Shown here: piece by piece, positions 1 through 9,227 of the stretch
Numbering within the stretch: position 1 is the first letter of the stretch
Layout of the letters: every line of letters begins with the position of its first letter
DNA from: Roseovarius nanhaiticus
GTDB lineage: Bacteria > Pseudomonadota > Alphaproteobacteria > Rhodobacterales > Rhodobacteraceae
Length of the DNA: 64,000 nucleotides
Direction of reading: 5' to 3'
Assembly: GCF_900156535.1 (NCBI RefSeq)
Contig: NZ_FTNV01000003.1
Coordinates: forward strand, 310,001 to 374,000
Translations under genes and position numbers: made by a program
Notes under the pieces: model-generated
The model's input: only the letters and a program-made list of their open reading frames with translations
Databases searched by the model: none
Told to the model about the DNA's origin: nothing

Positions 1-2
1 CG

Positions 3-311
3 CAAGGTCTCGTTGTGCTGGCCGTGCCGTCGGATGATTTCAGCCAGGAGCTGGACAGCAACGAGGCCGTCAAGGAATTTTGCGAGCTGCAATACGGGAT
101 CGACATGCCCATGACGCAAATCACGCATGTCCGGGGGCAGGGCGCGCACCCGTTCTATGCCTCTCTGCGCAGCAAGACCGGGTTTGAGCCGCGCTGGAAT
201 TTTAACAAGGTGTTGATCGGGCCGGATGGCGCGGTGGTCGGTACGTATCCTTCGGGCGTCGATCCGCTGTCTGGCGAGATCACTGGCGCGGTCGAGGCGC
301 TGCTGCAATGA
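3..311 (+). CDS. Glutathione peroxidase family protein, C-terminal part (5' end outside window)
   Basis: The reading frame is open from base 3, so the N-terminal half with the catalytic Cys lies outside the window. What remains is the C-terminal half of a thioredoxin-fold glutathione peroxidase of the BtuE/GPx type. It shows the family signatures F-x-L-x-Y-G-I, the HPFY segment, and WNFNK, which carries the conserved active-site Trp, followed by a final beta strand (IGPDGAVVGTYPSG). The expected role is thiol-dependent reduction of hydrogen or lipid peroxides, probably using thioredoxin. Its stop overlaps the next start by 4 nt (ATGA), so the two genes are translationally coupled, which fits a small redox operon. 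Confidence 0.85.
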   Translation, partial: QGLVVLAVPSDDFSQELDSNEAVKEFCELQYGIDMPMTQITHVRGQGAHPFYASLRSKTGFEPRWNFNKVLIGPDGAVVGTYPSGVDPLSGEITGAVEALLQ

Positions 312-715
312 AAGATCACGCGCTCGTTGCGTGCGAGAACCGCGAGAATGCCGCGATCACGGTCTATTATGACGGGGCATGCCCGCTTTGCCGGGCGGAG
401 CTGTCGCATTACGCGCGCCGCGACCGCGAGGGGCGGCTGGGCCTCGTCGATGTCTCGCAAGAGGGCGCAAACCTGCCCGAGGGGCTGGGGCCCGAGGAGG
501 CCAAGGCCCGTTTTCACGTGCTTACGCCGGATGCGCAACTGACCTCGGGGGCCGCGGCCTTTGCCGAGGTGTGGCGCCAGGTGCCGGGCTGGAAATGGGC
601 GGCGCGAATTGCGCGCGTGCCCGGCGTGCTTCCGGTTTTGGAACTGGCCTATCGCGGCTTCCTCAAGATACGTCCCCAGATGGTCGGAGCGTTCAAACGC
701 CTGTCACGGTCGTAG
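308..715 (+). CDS. DCC-family thiol-disulfide oxidoreductase (DUF393)
   Basis: A 135-aa protein with the DCC signature YYDGACPLC near residues 20-28. The CPLC pair at about 25-28 is the expected redox-active dithiol. No signal peptide or membrane segment is evident, so it is probably cytoplasmic. The physiological substrate of this family is not established. Coupling by a 4-nt overlap to the upstream peroxidase suggests a role in thiol or peroxide handling, which is inference. Size is normal for the family. Confidence 0.8.
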   Translation: MKDHALVACENRENAAITVYYDGACPLCRAELSHYARRDREGRLGLVDVSQEGANLPEGLGPEEAKARFHVLTPDAQLTSGAAAFAEVWRQVPGWKWAARIARVPGVLPVLELAYRGFLKIRPQMVGAFKRLSRS

Positions 716-980
716 GCGCTGCGCCCTGAAATAGGCAAGCGGCGCGACCACGCGTTTTGCGCTGCTATCGAGGCGAATGGGGCAGACAGTGGCGCATCGG
801 CGGCAATGCGACCTCCCCAAACCCGCGATGCTCATCACCCTTGGTTTTCAGGGCTGGTGCGCGATCTGATGGTGCTGGCCAAGGCCGCAGCCTAGGTTGC
901 ACTGTATCTCATGCTCTTTGATCATGGCCGCAGCCGGGCGTCAGAGCGGTGCGGTCTGTCCAATGCGGATCCCCAAAAGG
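716..980. other. Intergenic region without a recognisable gene
   Basis: About 265 bases between the DCC gene and the terminator of the Wza-like gene. No open frame with a plausible start, Shine-Dalgarno site or family resemblance was found. A short open stretch ending in a TAG near 893 could be a relic, but nothing in it is recognisable. Confidence 0.5.
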
Positions 981-1014
981 AGAGCAGCCGGACCTCGACG
1001 GGCCCGGCTGCTCT
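981..1014 (-). terminator. Intrinsic terminator of the Wza-like gene
   Basis: An inverted repeat with an 11-bp arm (AGAGCAGCCGG paired with CCGGCTGCTCT) and a 12-nt loop begins 21 nt after the stop of the minus-strand gene. Read on the minus strand it is followed by CCTTTTGG. T-rich sequence also follows on the plus side, so it may work in both directions. Confidence 0.75.
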
Positions 1015-1034
1015 GTTGTTTTCGCTGAAGGGCT

Positions 1035-2387
1035 TTACTGCGACAGCGCCGCGCCGCTGGTGATGAGCGACGGCACGAATTGCTGCAGCGCACGGTTCCA
1101 GCGCGTGATCGGCTGCTCGGCGATGAAGACCACGTCATTGGGGCGCAGCTGCATGCGTGTGGCCAGGATCATGTTGCTGGCATTCGATGCATCGAGGTGC
1201 CAGGCTGTCACCAGATCTGGCCGGCCCGGCTCGGGCGAGCCGCGCAGCACGTAAAGCTGATTGGGATTGGCCTTTTCAGTCGTGTACCCGCCGGTCTCGA
1301 ACATCGCATCGGCCAGGGACGCCTCGCGCCCGAAGGGCAGGGCAAAGCGGCTGGGCGTGCGGAATTCGCCCGTCATGTAGACATAGTCGCGGTCGACGGC
1401 GTCCATCTCCATCTGGGCGCGGAAGTTGTCCCGGCTCTCGTCCAGCGCGTTGCGGCGCAGCGTCACCTCGGAGTTGAGCGCGTTCAGCGCCTGCACCCGT
1501 GCGCCTTGGCGGAATTCGGCAAGGCGGATCTGCTCTTCGAAATAGGCCTGCGCGCGGGCCAGCTCGTACTCGGTATCGACAAAGACGCTATCGCCATCGA
1601 CGAGGCGACTTTTCTGCACATTGGGCCGGCTGAGATACTCGTTCAGCGGGATCTGGTAGAGCGTGCCGTCGCGGTAAATGCGGATTGACGCATAGTCGAG
1701 GTCGGACGTCGCGATGCCGCCCGCCGCGGCCAGTGCGGCGTCCAGCGTGAGGGGCGTCAGGCCCACAGGCACGACGGTCGGATTGCCCACGGCGCCGCCC
1801 AGGGACACGCGCTTGGAGTTGAATTCGGCGATCTCGAGGCTGAAAGTCGGATCGATCTGGTTCTCGACAAGGCGCTGGAACAGCATCGCCTCGGCTTCTT
1901 CCAAAGTAAGACCGGCGAGGCGGACACGGCCCACATCGGGGATCGCGATGGCGCCGTCATCCTGCACCGTATACCCTTGGCGTGCGTTCTGCGCCGCCAG
2001 AAGACCGCTCAGCTCTTCGACGGTGTTGTTCCCGGCCGTCTTGGTCGCCAGGAGCAAAACATCGCCGACGCCGATCTCGTAGGGACCGGGGTTCACTTCG
2101 GGCAGCAGGCGGATTTCCATGTTGGCGGGCCGGTTCTGACGGTCGATCGACGGAGCGGGGCCGCCGCCGCCGGCGCTCATGCCGCCGCCGCTGCCGGCAT
2201 TGGCAAAAAAGACGGCGGGCAATTCCTTGGGGCGGTAGGGCGCGCCGTTTGCGACACGCACAGAATCGGCTGTCAGCTTGAGAACGCGCACATCGTCGCC
2301 GGCATCGCTGACTTTGGGCGAGATATAGGCAACGCCGCAGCCTGTCAGGGCAGTCAGGCTGATCGCCAGGGCCAATCGTTTGAGCAT
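1035..2387 (-). CDS. Polysaccharide export lipoprotein, Wza/KpsD-like (SLBB domains)
   Basis: A 450-aa precursor with a lipoprotein signal peptide: a KR-containing start, a hydrophobic core and a lipobox LTGC with Cys at residue 17. The Poly_export core around residues 100-190 contains GPYEIGVGDVLLL and a YTVQDDGAIAIPDVGRVRLAG-type segment. Two SLBB-like repeats follow (PLTLDAALAAAGG and SLADAMFETGGY). Such proteins form the outer-membrane channel for capsule or exopolysaccharide export. No Wzc kinase, glycosyltransferase or Wzx/Wzy gene lies nearby, so the polysaccharide is unknown and the gene looks like an orphan. Confidence 0.85.
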   Translation of the reverse strand: MLKRLALAISLTALTGCGVAYISPKVSDAGDDVRVLKLTADSVRVANGAPYRPKELPAVFFANAGSGGGMSAGGGGPAPSIDRQNRPANMEIRLLPEVNPGPYEIGVGDVLLLATKTAGNNTVEELSGLLAAQNARQGYTVQDDGAIAIPDVGRVRLAGLTLEEAEAMLFQRLVENQIDPTFSLEIAEFNSKRVSLGGAVGNPTVVPVGLTPLTLDAALAAAGGIATSDLDYASIRIYRDGTLYQIPLNEYLSRPNVQKSRLVDGDSVFVDTEYELARAQAYFEEQIRLAEFRQGARVQALNALNSEVTLRRNALDESRDNFRAQMEMDAVDRDYVYMTGEFRTPSRFALPFGREASLADAMFETGGYTTEKANPNQLYVLRGSPEPGRPDLVTAWHLDASNASNMILATRMQLRPNDVVFIAEQPITRWNRALQQFVPSLITSGAALSQ

Positions 2388-2659
2388 GATGTCTCCGCCA
2401 AGTTGTGCTGGTGTCCCCCTTTGCCCTCAAACTGGGGCTTGTTGCAAGCCCGCTATGGCCCAAACGGATGCCGCTGCGCCCCGCTTGTTGCCCTCAAGCC
2501 GCAGGCTTTCGCGGCCCCGTGCATGAGGTGGCGACGCGGCATTCGCCTGGGAAGCGCTTGGGTGGCGGCCTTGTTGCGGGGGGCGGAACGCCTTATGTTT
2601 AGCGGCGCCGACGTGACGTCTGGCAGCGTTTTTTTTGGATTGCAGGGCTCGTATCTAAC

Positions 2660-3493
2660 ATGCGCAACTTGATCACGCGGGCGTTTGGCCGAAAAAAAGG
2701 CGCTGAGAGCGCCTCCGGCGCCGAAGCGGGCCGCACGGACAGGAGCGGGACCAACGACATCGATACGGCCCTGATCGCGCCCGCGCGCCCGCTTTACGCC
2801 ATTGGCGATGTGCACGGGCGCGATGACCTGATCGAGCCGATGATCGAACGGATTGACGCGGATGCGGCGGCGCGCGGGTTCGATGCAGCAGATCTGATTT
2901 TTCTGGGCGATTACGTCGATCGCGGCCCACGCTCGGCCGAGGTTCTGGCGCGCCTGCGCGGTATGGCCGAGACGATGCCCGACATGGTCACCTGCCTTGG
3001 TGGCAACCACGAACGCATGATGCTGGATTTCCTCGATGATCCCGCCGGACGCGGCGCGCGCTGGCTGATCAATGGCGGGATCGAGACGCTGGCCAGTTAT
3101 GGCGTGGACGGTCTGGATGCCAAGTCGCCGGGCAAGGCTCCGGTCGAGGACATGATGGAGGCCAGCGATGCGCTGGCCCGTGCGATGCCCGACGGGATGG
3201 CCGATTGGCTGCGCGCGTTACCGCTCTGGTGGCAGAGCGGGAACATGGTTTGCGTGCACGCGGCGATGAACCCGGCGCGCGCGCCCGAGGATCAAAAAGA
3301 TCGCGCGCTGATCTGGGGTCACCAGGATTTCGGCGCCAAGCCGCGGCAGGACGGGCTATGGGTTGTCCATGGCCACACCATCGTCAAGGAGCCGTTGTTG
3401 GAGCCGGGCCGCATCTGCGTCGACACCGGCGCCTACGCCACAGGGCGGCTGACTGCGGCGGCGCTGACAGCAGGCGCATGCCGCTTTCTGTAG
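2660..3493 (+). CDS. Metallophosphoesterase, PPP-type serine/threonine protein phosphatase
   Basis: A 277-aa protein with the full calcineurin-like metal-binding signature in order: GDVHGRD (about 49-55), GDYVDRG (about 83-89), GNHE, and later VVHGHT. These residues bind the two metal ions that hydrolyse phosphomonoesters. A Ser/Gly/charged N-terminal tail of about 40 residues precedes the domain. Close relatives are annotated as bacterial PPP-family phosphatases or diadenosine tetraphosphatases (ApaH-like), and the sequence alone does not fix the substrate. It is a single gene with a 270-nt upstream region in which no promoter was clearly recognised. Confidence 0.8.
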   Translation: MRNLITRAFGRKKGAESASGAEAGRTDRSGTNDIDTALIAPARPLYAIGDVHGRDDLIEPMIERIDADAAARGFDAADLIFLGDYVDRGPRSAEVLARLRGMAETMPDMVTCLGGNHERMMLDFLDDPAGRGARWLINGGIETLASYGVDGLDAKSPGKAPVEDMMEASDALARAMPDGMADWLRALPLWWQSGNMVCVHAAMNPARAPEDQKDRALIWGHQDFGAKPRQDGLWVVHGHTIVKEPLLEPGRICVDTGAYATGRLTAAALTAGACRFL

Positions 3494-3651
3494 ATCGCGC
3501 CACGTCTGGGACAGCCCATCCGCAACAGCGCCCGTACTTTTGATACCGCAGTCTGCGGCGACACGTGCAATCGTGCCGAACTTGGACCTATGCTACGCTT
3601 CAACACCCGGCGCCCGGCCTGATCCGCGCGCGAAGCATGAAGGGCGCGCGC

Positions 3652-4872
3652 ATGGCGAACTGGTCATTTCATACCGACCGCGAATCGGTCATCGCCGAGC
3701 CGCATGCCCGACCGCCGATGCCCGCTTCACCCGGCGACACCCTTTTGCATCTGGGGCTTGGCTGCACCAGTGAGGCGCGGCTGGCGCTGTTTGGCCTCTT
3801 AGGGATCGACCCCGAACTGAAAAACGATCGCCATTGGAAGAAAGATTACGGTCGCTTCGGGCTGAAGCTGGAACAGCATACCGAATTCATGTCCATCACG
3901 CTGTTGGCTGCGAACGACGGAAAGAGCGCCGAGCTGACAGACCTGCTTAACCGTATCGCAGCGGTCGAGGGCGCCGAGGCGATCACGCTGACCCGCGTCG
4001 AGATGGCACCCGAAGGGACCAAGCCGATGCCACCGGCCCGCGCCTTCGGCGGCACCATGCGCGGCGGTATGGCGGTCCTTTCGACCCTGACGCCCGATCC
4101 TGCGGGTTTCATCGTTTATCATGTTCACGCACGGCCCGGATCGCCCGACGAGACGGGCCGCCGCGTGCAGCGCCTGATCGAGATGGAGACCTACCGCACG
4201 CTTTGCTTGCTGGGTCTGCCTCTGGCGCGGCGTACGGGCGAGAGCCTGGCGGGCGACGAGCGGCGATTGATCGAGGTGGTGGGCGCCATGGGCTCCGAGA
4301 GCATCGAGGGCGACGGCACGCTTTTCGAGCATCTGTCGCAGCTTTTGCAGAAAAGTAATGCGATGCGCGCCTCTACGCGTTTCCGCTTTTCGGCCAGCCT
4401 TGCCTATTACAATCTCGTCCAACAGCGCCTGACCTCGCTGGAGGAGGAGAAGCTGGACGATCTTCAAACCATCAGCGGTTTCGTCCGCTCGCGGTTGGAG
4501 CCGAGCATGGCGACGATCGACAGCACCGCCGCACGTCAGCGCACGCTGATCGACGATCTGTCACAGGCGCTGTCGCTGTTGCGCACGCGCATTGACCTGG
4601 CGCTGAACCGTGACAACCAGACGGTTTTGAAATCGCTGGATGCGCGCAACCGCAAGCAGGTGCTAATCGCGCAGACGGTCGAAGGGCTGTCGGCTGTCGC
4701 GATCTCTTATTACGCGGTTGGCCTTCTGTCCTACGTGCTGAAGGCGGCGGCACCCCATATCTGGCCGGGTATGCCGCAGACAACGCTGATCGCGATATCG
4801 GTCCCCATCGTGGTCGCAGCGGTCTGGATCACGCTCCACCGTCTGCGCGGGCGTTGGGAAAAGGGCGCATGA
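3652..4872 (+). CDS. DUF3422 family membrane protein
   Basis: A 406-aa protein of the DUF3422 family, function unknown. The N-terminal part carries EPHARPP, close to the 'EVHARPP' signature of the family. The central part is a long charged helical region (about 230-350), probably coiled coil. The C-terminus has two hydrophobic segments separated by a short loop, followed by a basic end, so it is probably anchored in the inner membrane by a C-terminal hairpin. The start at 3652 is preferred because AAGGG lies 7 nt upstream; 3637 is an in-frame alternative. The gene converges on bchO and marks the left edge of the photosynthesis cluster. Confidence 0.75.
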   Translation: MANWSFHTDRESVIAEPHARPPMPASPGDTLLHLGLGCTSEARLALFGLLGIDPELKNDRHWKKDYGRFGLKLEQHTEFMSITLLAANDGKSAELTDLLNRIAAVEGAEAITLTRVEMAPEGTKPMPPARAFGGTMRGGMAVLSTLTPDPAGFIVYHVHARPGSPDETGRRVQRLIEMETYRTLCLLGLPLARRTGESLAGDERRLIEVVGAMGSESIEGDGTLFEHLSQLLQKSNAMRASTRFRFSASLAYYNLVQQRLTSLEEEKLDDLQTISGFVRSRLEPSMATIDSTAARQRTLIDDLSQALSLLRTRIDLALNRDNQTVLKSLDARNRKQVLIAQTVEGLSAVAISYYAVGLLSYVLKAAAPHIWPGMPQTTLIAISVPIVVAAVWITLHRLRGRWEKGA

Positions 4873-4878
4873 GCGCCC
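4863..4878 (-). terminator. Terminator-like hairpin between DUF3422 gene and bchO
   Basis: A perfect 6-bp stem GGGCGC / GCGCCC with an ATGA loop overlaps the DUF3422 stop codon. Read on the minus strand (downstream of bchO) it is followed by TTTTCCC, giving an intrinsic terminator for the crtA-bchI-bchD-bchO operon. Confidence 0.6.
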
Positions 4879-4884
4879 GCCGCA

Positions 4885-5742
4885 TCACTCCGCCAAAAAC
4901 GCCGTAATAACTTCTGCCACGTCCTCGGGCGCTTCTTCGTGCATGAGATGTCCCAGACCGGGCATCTTGCGCACCTGCGCATGGGGCATGCGGGCGGCGG
5001 CACGCTCGGACACCTCGGGCGGCACAGCGCGGTCGCGTGCGCCGGTCAGCATGAGCGTCCGGTTCTCGATCCGTCCCAGCTGTGCAAGCAGATCCTCCAG
5101 CGACCATTGCGACATCATGGCCAGCGTCGCGTCCACATGCGCGCGGTCTGAAACCAGCCGCTGATACAGCGCGATGCCCTCGGGCGGCAGCTTTGACCCC
5201 GTTCCCTCAATGAGGCGCGTGACACTCGCCGTCGACGAGGCCGTTGCGGCGAAAAGATCGGCAGTGAAGGGCGTCATGGCCAAGAGCTTGGCCAGCCGCG
5301 GGAACAGCCATCCGGCCACGCCCGAGAAATTCGACAGCGCCGCGTTCAGCGTCACGATGCGCATGTCCGGCCGCGCGATACGCAGCGCCAGATCCAGCGC
5401 GATGGCGCCGCCCGCCGAATGGCCGATCAGGGCGGCGGGAAGCCAGCCTTCCGCCGCGATCAGCTCGGCGATATCGGCGCTCATGCCCTCCAGCCCGCTG
5501 CGCTGGCGCGCGCCGGATTGAGTAAACCCCTGGCCGGGCAAATCGAGCGCGATGACGTGGAAGGAGTGCGCGAGGATGGGCATCAAGCCGCGCCAGCTAT
5601 GGGTGGCGCCGCCCGCGCCGTGCAGCAGGATCAGCGTCGGCCCATCGCCCATCTCCTGCACATGCCAGCGATGCGGGCGGTGCAGGATCATCCGCGACTG
5701 CGCCGTGATGGGCCAGCCTTCACTATCCTGGGGCCAGCGCAT
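4885..5742 (-). CDS. bchO: BchO, alpha/beta hydrolase accessory to magnesium chelatase
   Basis: A 285-aa alpha/beta-hydrolase. The oxyanion-hole motif HGAGG is at about 41-45 and the nucleophile elbow GHSAG at about 107-111. The C-terminal His is in GLGHLMHEEAP. BchO is encoded beside bchI and bchD in purple bacteria and is thought to assist Mg insertion into protoporphyrin IX; its exact chemistry is unproven. The ATG at 5742 gives the usual N-terminus (MRWP...HRPHRWHVQEMG). It lies 2 nt after the bchD stop as last gene of the crtA-bchIDO operon. Confidence 0.93.
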   Translation of the reverse strand: MRWPQDSEGWPITAQSRMILHRPHRWHVQEMGDGPTLILLHGAGGATHSWRGLMPILAHSFHVIALDLPGQGFTQSGARQRSGLEGMSADIAELIAAEGWLPAALIGHSAGGAIALDLALRIARPDMRIVTLNAALSNFSGVAGWLFPRLAKLLAMTPFTADLFAATASSTASVTRLIEGTGSKLPPEGIALYQRLVSDRAHVDATLAMMSQWSLEDLLAQLGRIENRTLMLTGARDRAVPPEVSERAAARMPHAQVRKMPGLGHLMHEEAPEDVAEVITAFLAE

Positions 5743-5744
5743 GT

Positions 5745-7439
5745 TCAGCCGTCCATGACCGAGCGAACGGCCTCGGAAATGCGCCGCGCGTCGGCGCGCG
5801 GCAGCACGAAATAGGGGGCGTGCATCGCGCTTGCGAGCGTCTCCAGCGCCGTCTCGGGGCGTGCGCCCATATCGACGACCAGCGCGCTTGCGCCGCTGGC
5901 GGCGATGGCGCGGCCCATCTCGGCGGCATCCTCGCCGGCGCGCGCGCGGTCCGGGCTGCCATCCAGCGCGATATTGGCGCGCCCGTCGGTCAACAGGGCC
6001 AGTGTCGGCGTCATGCCCTTGGCCCGCGCGGCGCGGGCCAGCTCCATCGCGGCGCGCAGGCCATGAGCCAGGGGCGTGGCGCCGCCGCCGGGCAGGGCGG
6101 CCAGCTCCCGCTTGGTCCGCACGAGCGAGCGTGTGGGGGGCAGCAGCACCTCGGCCTCGGTGCCGCGAAAGCCGATCAGCGCCACGTGATCGCGCCGCGC
6201 ATAGGCGGCGGCCAGCATCAGCTCGACCGCGCCTTTGGCCTCGGCGAGGCGGGTCATGGCCGCCGATCCCGACGCATCGACGACAAAGATCAAAAGGCGG
6301 TCCGCGCGTTCCTCGTAGCGGCGCAGGTGGATGTCGGACGGGCGTATATGCAGGCCGGCGTGGTCCGGGCGCTGCGCCGCGCGCGCCTTTTGCCATGGGG
6401 CGGCGGCGCGCAACGTGGCCACCAGATCGAGCCGGGCGGCGCCGCCGAGGCGCCCCTTGCGCGGTGTCAGGGGGCGGCCCCGCCGCTTGCCGGTCGTCTT
6501 GTCGCCGCTGCCCGATCCCTTGGCCTGCCGGGCCTTGCCTCTTGCGATGCGGGCCAGCATATCTTCGGGCAGGCGCGCCAGGATGGCCTCGATCAGAATG
6601 TCGTCCGGAAGTTGATCCGGCAGCTGATCGGGCAGGGCCTCCGGCTCGGTTTCGCTCTCGGGCGGGGTCTCGGGCGGCTCCGGCACCTCCGGGGGCGCCT
6701 CCTCCTCCATCTCGGGCAGGCAGGTGGCGCGGGGCGCCAGCACCAGCGTCGCCGCGATCTCGATATCCGCATCGCTCACGTCGGCGCGGCCCTCCAGCGC
6801 CGCGTGGGCGGACGCGGCGCGCATCGCGAGGCAGGCGGCGCGCGGGCTGGGCACGCCAAGGGCCTCGGCCAGCATGGCGATCCGGTGGATGTGATCTTCG
6901 CCAAGGCGGGGCAGGCGCAGGGGTCCGGGCAGGGTAGAGCGCAGGGGCGCGATATCCGCCAGGCTCAGCCCTTCCAGATCCAGCGCAAAGGCCAGCCGGT
7001 CGGTCAGCGCGGAGGGCGCGCCCTCATCTTCGCTGGCCGCCTCGTCGAGCGCAATCAGCGGATGCGCGTGAGTGCCGCTATCCATCATTGCGGCCAGCCG
7101 CGCGGCCAGTTCGGGGCGCGCCCGCTCGGCCATGGGCAGGATCAGAGGGCCATCATGCGCGGCCAGTCCGGCTTGCCGGACCATCCGGCCTGCGGCCAGC
7201 GTCGCGTTGAGGTCCAGCCCACCGAAAAGCGCGGCATCGTCGATATCGGGGCCAAGGCGCCGGGCGGGGCGGGGATAGCCTTTCAGCGCCGCAAGAAACG
7301 CATCACGCGCCGGGCCGCTGCGCGCGCGCAAGGTGATCCCGCCCAGACCGACGGGGTCCACCGCCAAAAGGCGCAGCGCCAGCATGGCGCGCGTCCAGCT
7401 GGGATGCTCATGGCGAACGGGGGCAGGCGCGGTGGGCAT
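5745..7439 (-). CDS. bchD: Magnesium chelatase subunit D
   Basis: A 564-aa protein that forms the double AAA+ ring with BchI and contacts BchH during Mg insertion into protoporphyrin IX. Three parts are visible. The N-terminal AAA-like domain has a degenerate P-loop. An acidic Pro/Glu-rich linker runs roughly from 245 to 285. The C-terminal von Willebrand A domain begins at FVVDASGSAA, a DxSxS MIDAS site. A basic stretch rich in Lys/Arg/Gly joins the linker to the VWA domain. The ATG overlaps the bchI stop by one base (TGATG), so translation is coupled. Confidence 0.95.
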   Translation of the reverse strand: MPTAPAPVRHEHPSWTRAMLALRLLAVDPVGLGGITLRARSGPARDAFLAALKGYPRPARRLGPDIDDAALFGGLDLNATLAAGRMVRQAGLAAHDGPLILPMAERARPELAARLAAMMDSGTHAHPLIALDEAASEDEGAPSALTDRLAFALDLEGLSLADIAPLRSTLPGPLRLPRLGEDHIHRIAMLAEALGVPSPRAACLAMRAASAHAALEGRADVSDADIEIAATLVLAPRATCLPEMEEEAPPEVPEPPETPPESETEPEALPDQLPDQLPDDILIEAILARLPEDMLARIARGKARQAKGSGSGDKTTGKRRGRPLTPRKGRLGGAARLDLVATLRAAAPWQKARAAQRPDHAGLHIRPSDIHLRRYEERADRLLIFVVDASGSAAMTRLAEAKGAVELMLAAAYARRDHVALIGFRGTEAEVLLPPTRSLVRTKRELAALPGGGATPLAHGLRAAMELARAARAKGMTPTLALLTDGRANIALDGSPDRARAGEDAAEMGRAIAASGASALVVDMGARPETALETLASAMHAPYFVLPRADARRISEAVRSVMDG

Positions 7440-8443
7440 CAGCCCAGCACGGTCTCGATGACGCGGCCGACGCGCGCGCCAGATCCCGCATCATCCAGCG
7501 GATCGCGCCGCAGCCGGTGGCGCAGGGCCAGCGGCGCAACGGCGCGGATATGGCTGCGCGTGATGGCGGTGTCGTCGCGCCAGGCGGCATGGGCGCGCGC
7601 GGCCTTGAGGAGGGCCAGCTCGCCGCGCACGCCGTCCGATCCCAGTGCGATGCACAGCTCGGCCACGTCATGGAGGCACGCTTCGTCGGGCTTCAGCTCG
7701 CGCAGGGCGACACGCGCGCGCAGGATCTGATCGCGGATGGTGGCATCCTCGGCCTGCCAGCGCAGCATGAAGGCCGCCTTGTCATGATCGAACGCATCAC
7801 GGCGGCGCAGCACCTCGACGCGGCTAGCAATATCCGTGGGCGATGTCACATCGACCGATAGGCCGAACCGATCCAGCAGCTGGGGGCGCAACTCCCCTTC
7901 CTCGGGATTGCCCGAGCCGACGAGGACGAAGCGCGCCGCATGGCGGATCGACAGCCCCTCACGCTCGACCACGTTCTCGCCCGATTGGGCCACGTCCAGC
8001 AGAAGATCGACGATGTGATCCTCCAGCAGGTTCACCTCGTCGATATAGAGGTATCCGCGATTGGCCTGCGCCAAGAGGCCCGGCTGAAACACCTTGGTGC
8101 CATCGACCAGCGCCCGCTCGATATCGAGCGCGCCGGTCACGCGGTCCTCGCTGGCGCCCAGCGGCAGATCGACGACGGGCGTCGGGATGCTGTGCGTGCG
8201 GGGCGAGGTGATATTGGCCCATGCGGGGCAATCGGAGGGCTTGGCCGCGTTGACCGGGCAGCCCTCGACCGCCGTGATCGGCGGCAGCAGCGCGGCGAGG
8301 GCGCGCACGGCGGTGGATTTGCCGGTGCCTCGATCGCCAAAGACCAGAACGCCGCCGATGGAGGGGTCCACGGCGGTCAGGATCATCGCCAGTTTCATCT
8401 CGTCCTGTCCGACGATGGCGGAAAAGGGGAATGGCTGGGTCAT
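7439..8443 (-). CDS. bchI: Magnesium chelatase ATPase subunit I
   Basis: A 334-aa AAA+ ATPase that powers Mg2+ insertion into protoporphyrin IX by the BchHID complex. Walker A GDRGTGKST lies at about 36-44 and Walker B is LYIDEVNLL; a sensor segment VLVGSGNPEEGELRPQ and an arginine-finger region LLDRFGL follow. The start MTQPFPFSAIVGQ is standard for the family. The ATG overlaps the stop of crtA (ATGA), tying chelatase synthesis to the carotenoid ketolase transcript. Confidence 0.96.
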   Translation of the reverse strand: MTQPFPFSAIVGQDEMKLAMILTAVDPSIGGVLVFGDRGTGKSTAVRALAALLPPITAVEGCPVNAAKPSDCPAWANITSPRTHSIPTPVVDLPLGASEDRVTGALDIERALVDGTKVFQPGLLAQANRGYLYIDEVNLLEDHIVDLLLDVAQSGENVVEREGLSIRHAARFVLVGSGNPEEGELRPQLLDRFGLSVDVTSPTDIASRVEVLRRRDAFDHDKAAFMLRWQAEDATIRDQILRARVALRELKPDEACLHDVAELCIALGSDGVRGELALLKAARAHAAWRDDTAITRSHIRAVAPLALRHRLRRDPLDDAGSGARVGRVIETVLG

Positions 8444-9195
8444 AGAGGCTCCGATGCGAGGCAGGAAGGATTGGGCGCCAGCGGCGAGACGCAGTTCCAG
8501 CTGCCCATGTCGGAATGGATGGCGAAGCGGGCGTACAGCTCTTCGCTGAACCAGTTTTCGGCGCGCACGGCGCGGATCGCCTCGGCATGGGGGCCGGTGC
8601 GGGCAAAGGCGGCCATGCTGGCGGTGTCGGGCCAGATCGAGAAGGTGACCTGATGCAGCCACGGCACTTCGCCGATGCCGATCTTGAACATGGTGCTGGT
8701 ATTGCTGCCGATCACGCCCGAAATATCCGGCACGCGCCCCCAGAACCGGGCAAGCACCGAAGGGCGGATGGTGGCGCGTGTGAGGGCGGCAAGGGCGGTG
8801 CCTTCGCCTGCATCCGCTTGCGGTTGGAACGGCGCCTTGCCCGACCACGCGCCGCGCGATGAAAGAGGGCGCAAGAGGACGGTCCACGACTCGCTCGCCA
8901 TGCTGCGGTAGCGGCCGAGGATGCCGCCCCCGGTCAGCGCAGCGCGCGCCGTGTCGGCATCGGGCCAGGTCGCGAGGATGGCGTAGACGCCCAGATTGGG
9001 GCGCGGGGTAAATCCTACGCCGGTGCCGGAGCCGCACAGTTTCCAAAAACCGATGCCGGGCACGCGCGCCATGGCGGGGCGCGCAAGCCCCATCATCGCA
9101 AAAGCCCACAGCCGCGCGCGCAGCCCATCGAAGCGATGGAAGGTGAGTGTCACGATTTGTCCCGTGTCAGGTATGTCCCGGTCAGGCGTATCCAT
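8440..9195 (-). CDS. crtA: Spheroidene monooxygenase
   Basis: A 251-aa CrtA, which adds a keto group at C-2 of spheroidene in the presence of oxygen to make spheroidenone. The recognisable parts are the N-terminal FHRFDGLRARLWAFAMMGLARP region, GIGFWKLCGSGTGVGFTP, and a C-terminal LNQ/WFSEELYARFAIH-type end; conserved His and Trp residues are spread through the protein. It is first gene of crtA-bchI-bchD-bchO and divergent from crtI. A degenerate PpsR operator lies 33-50 nt upstream of its ATG, so it is probably repressed in oxygen or strong light. Confidence 0.94.
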   Translation of the reverse strand: MDTPDRDIPDTGQIVTLTFHRFDGLRARLWAFAMMGLARPAMARVPGIGFWKLCGSGTGVGFTPRPNLGVYAILATWPDADTARAALTGGGILGRYRSMASESWTVLLRPLSSRGAWSGKAPFQPQADAGEGTALAALTRATIRPSVLARFWGRVPDISGVIGSNTSTMFKIGIGEVPWLHQVTFSIWPDTASMAAFARTGPHAEAIRAVRAENWFSEELYARFAIHSDMGSWNCVSPLAPNPSCLASEPL

Positions 9196-9227
9196 GTCAG
9201 GCCAGATTCCCTGCGGCCTCCTTGTGG

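Noticed and set aside
716-980. Possible gene remnant ending in TAG near 893
   Set aside because: The open stretch is short and recognisable as no family; kept only as unassigned intergenic sequence.
5820-7730. 636-codon plus-strand open frame opposite bchD/bchI
   Set aside because: It is antisense to two well-supported genes, very rich in Gln/Gly/Arg/Ala as expected from the complement of GC-rich coding DNA, and resembles no family.
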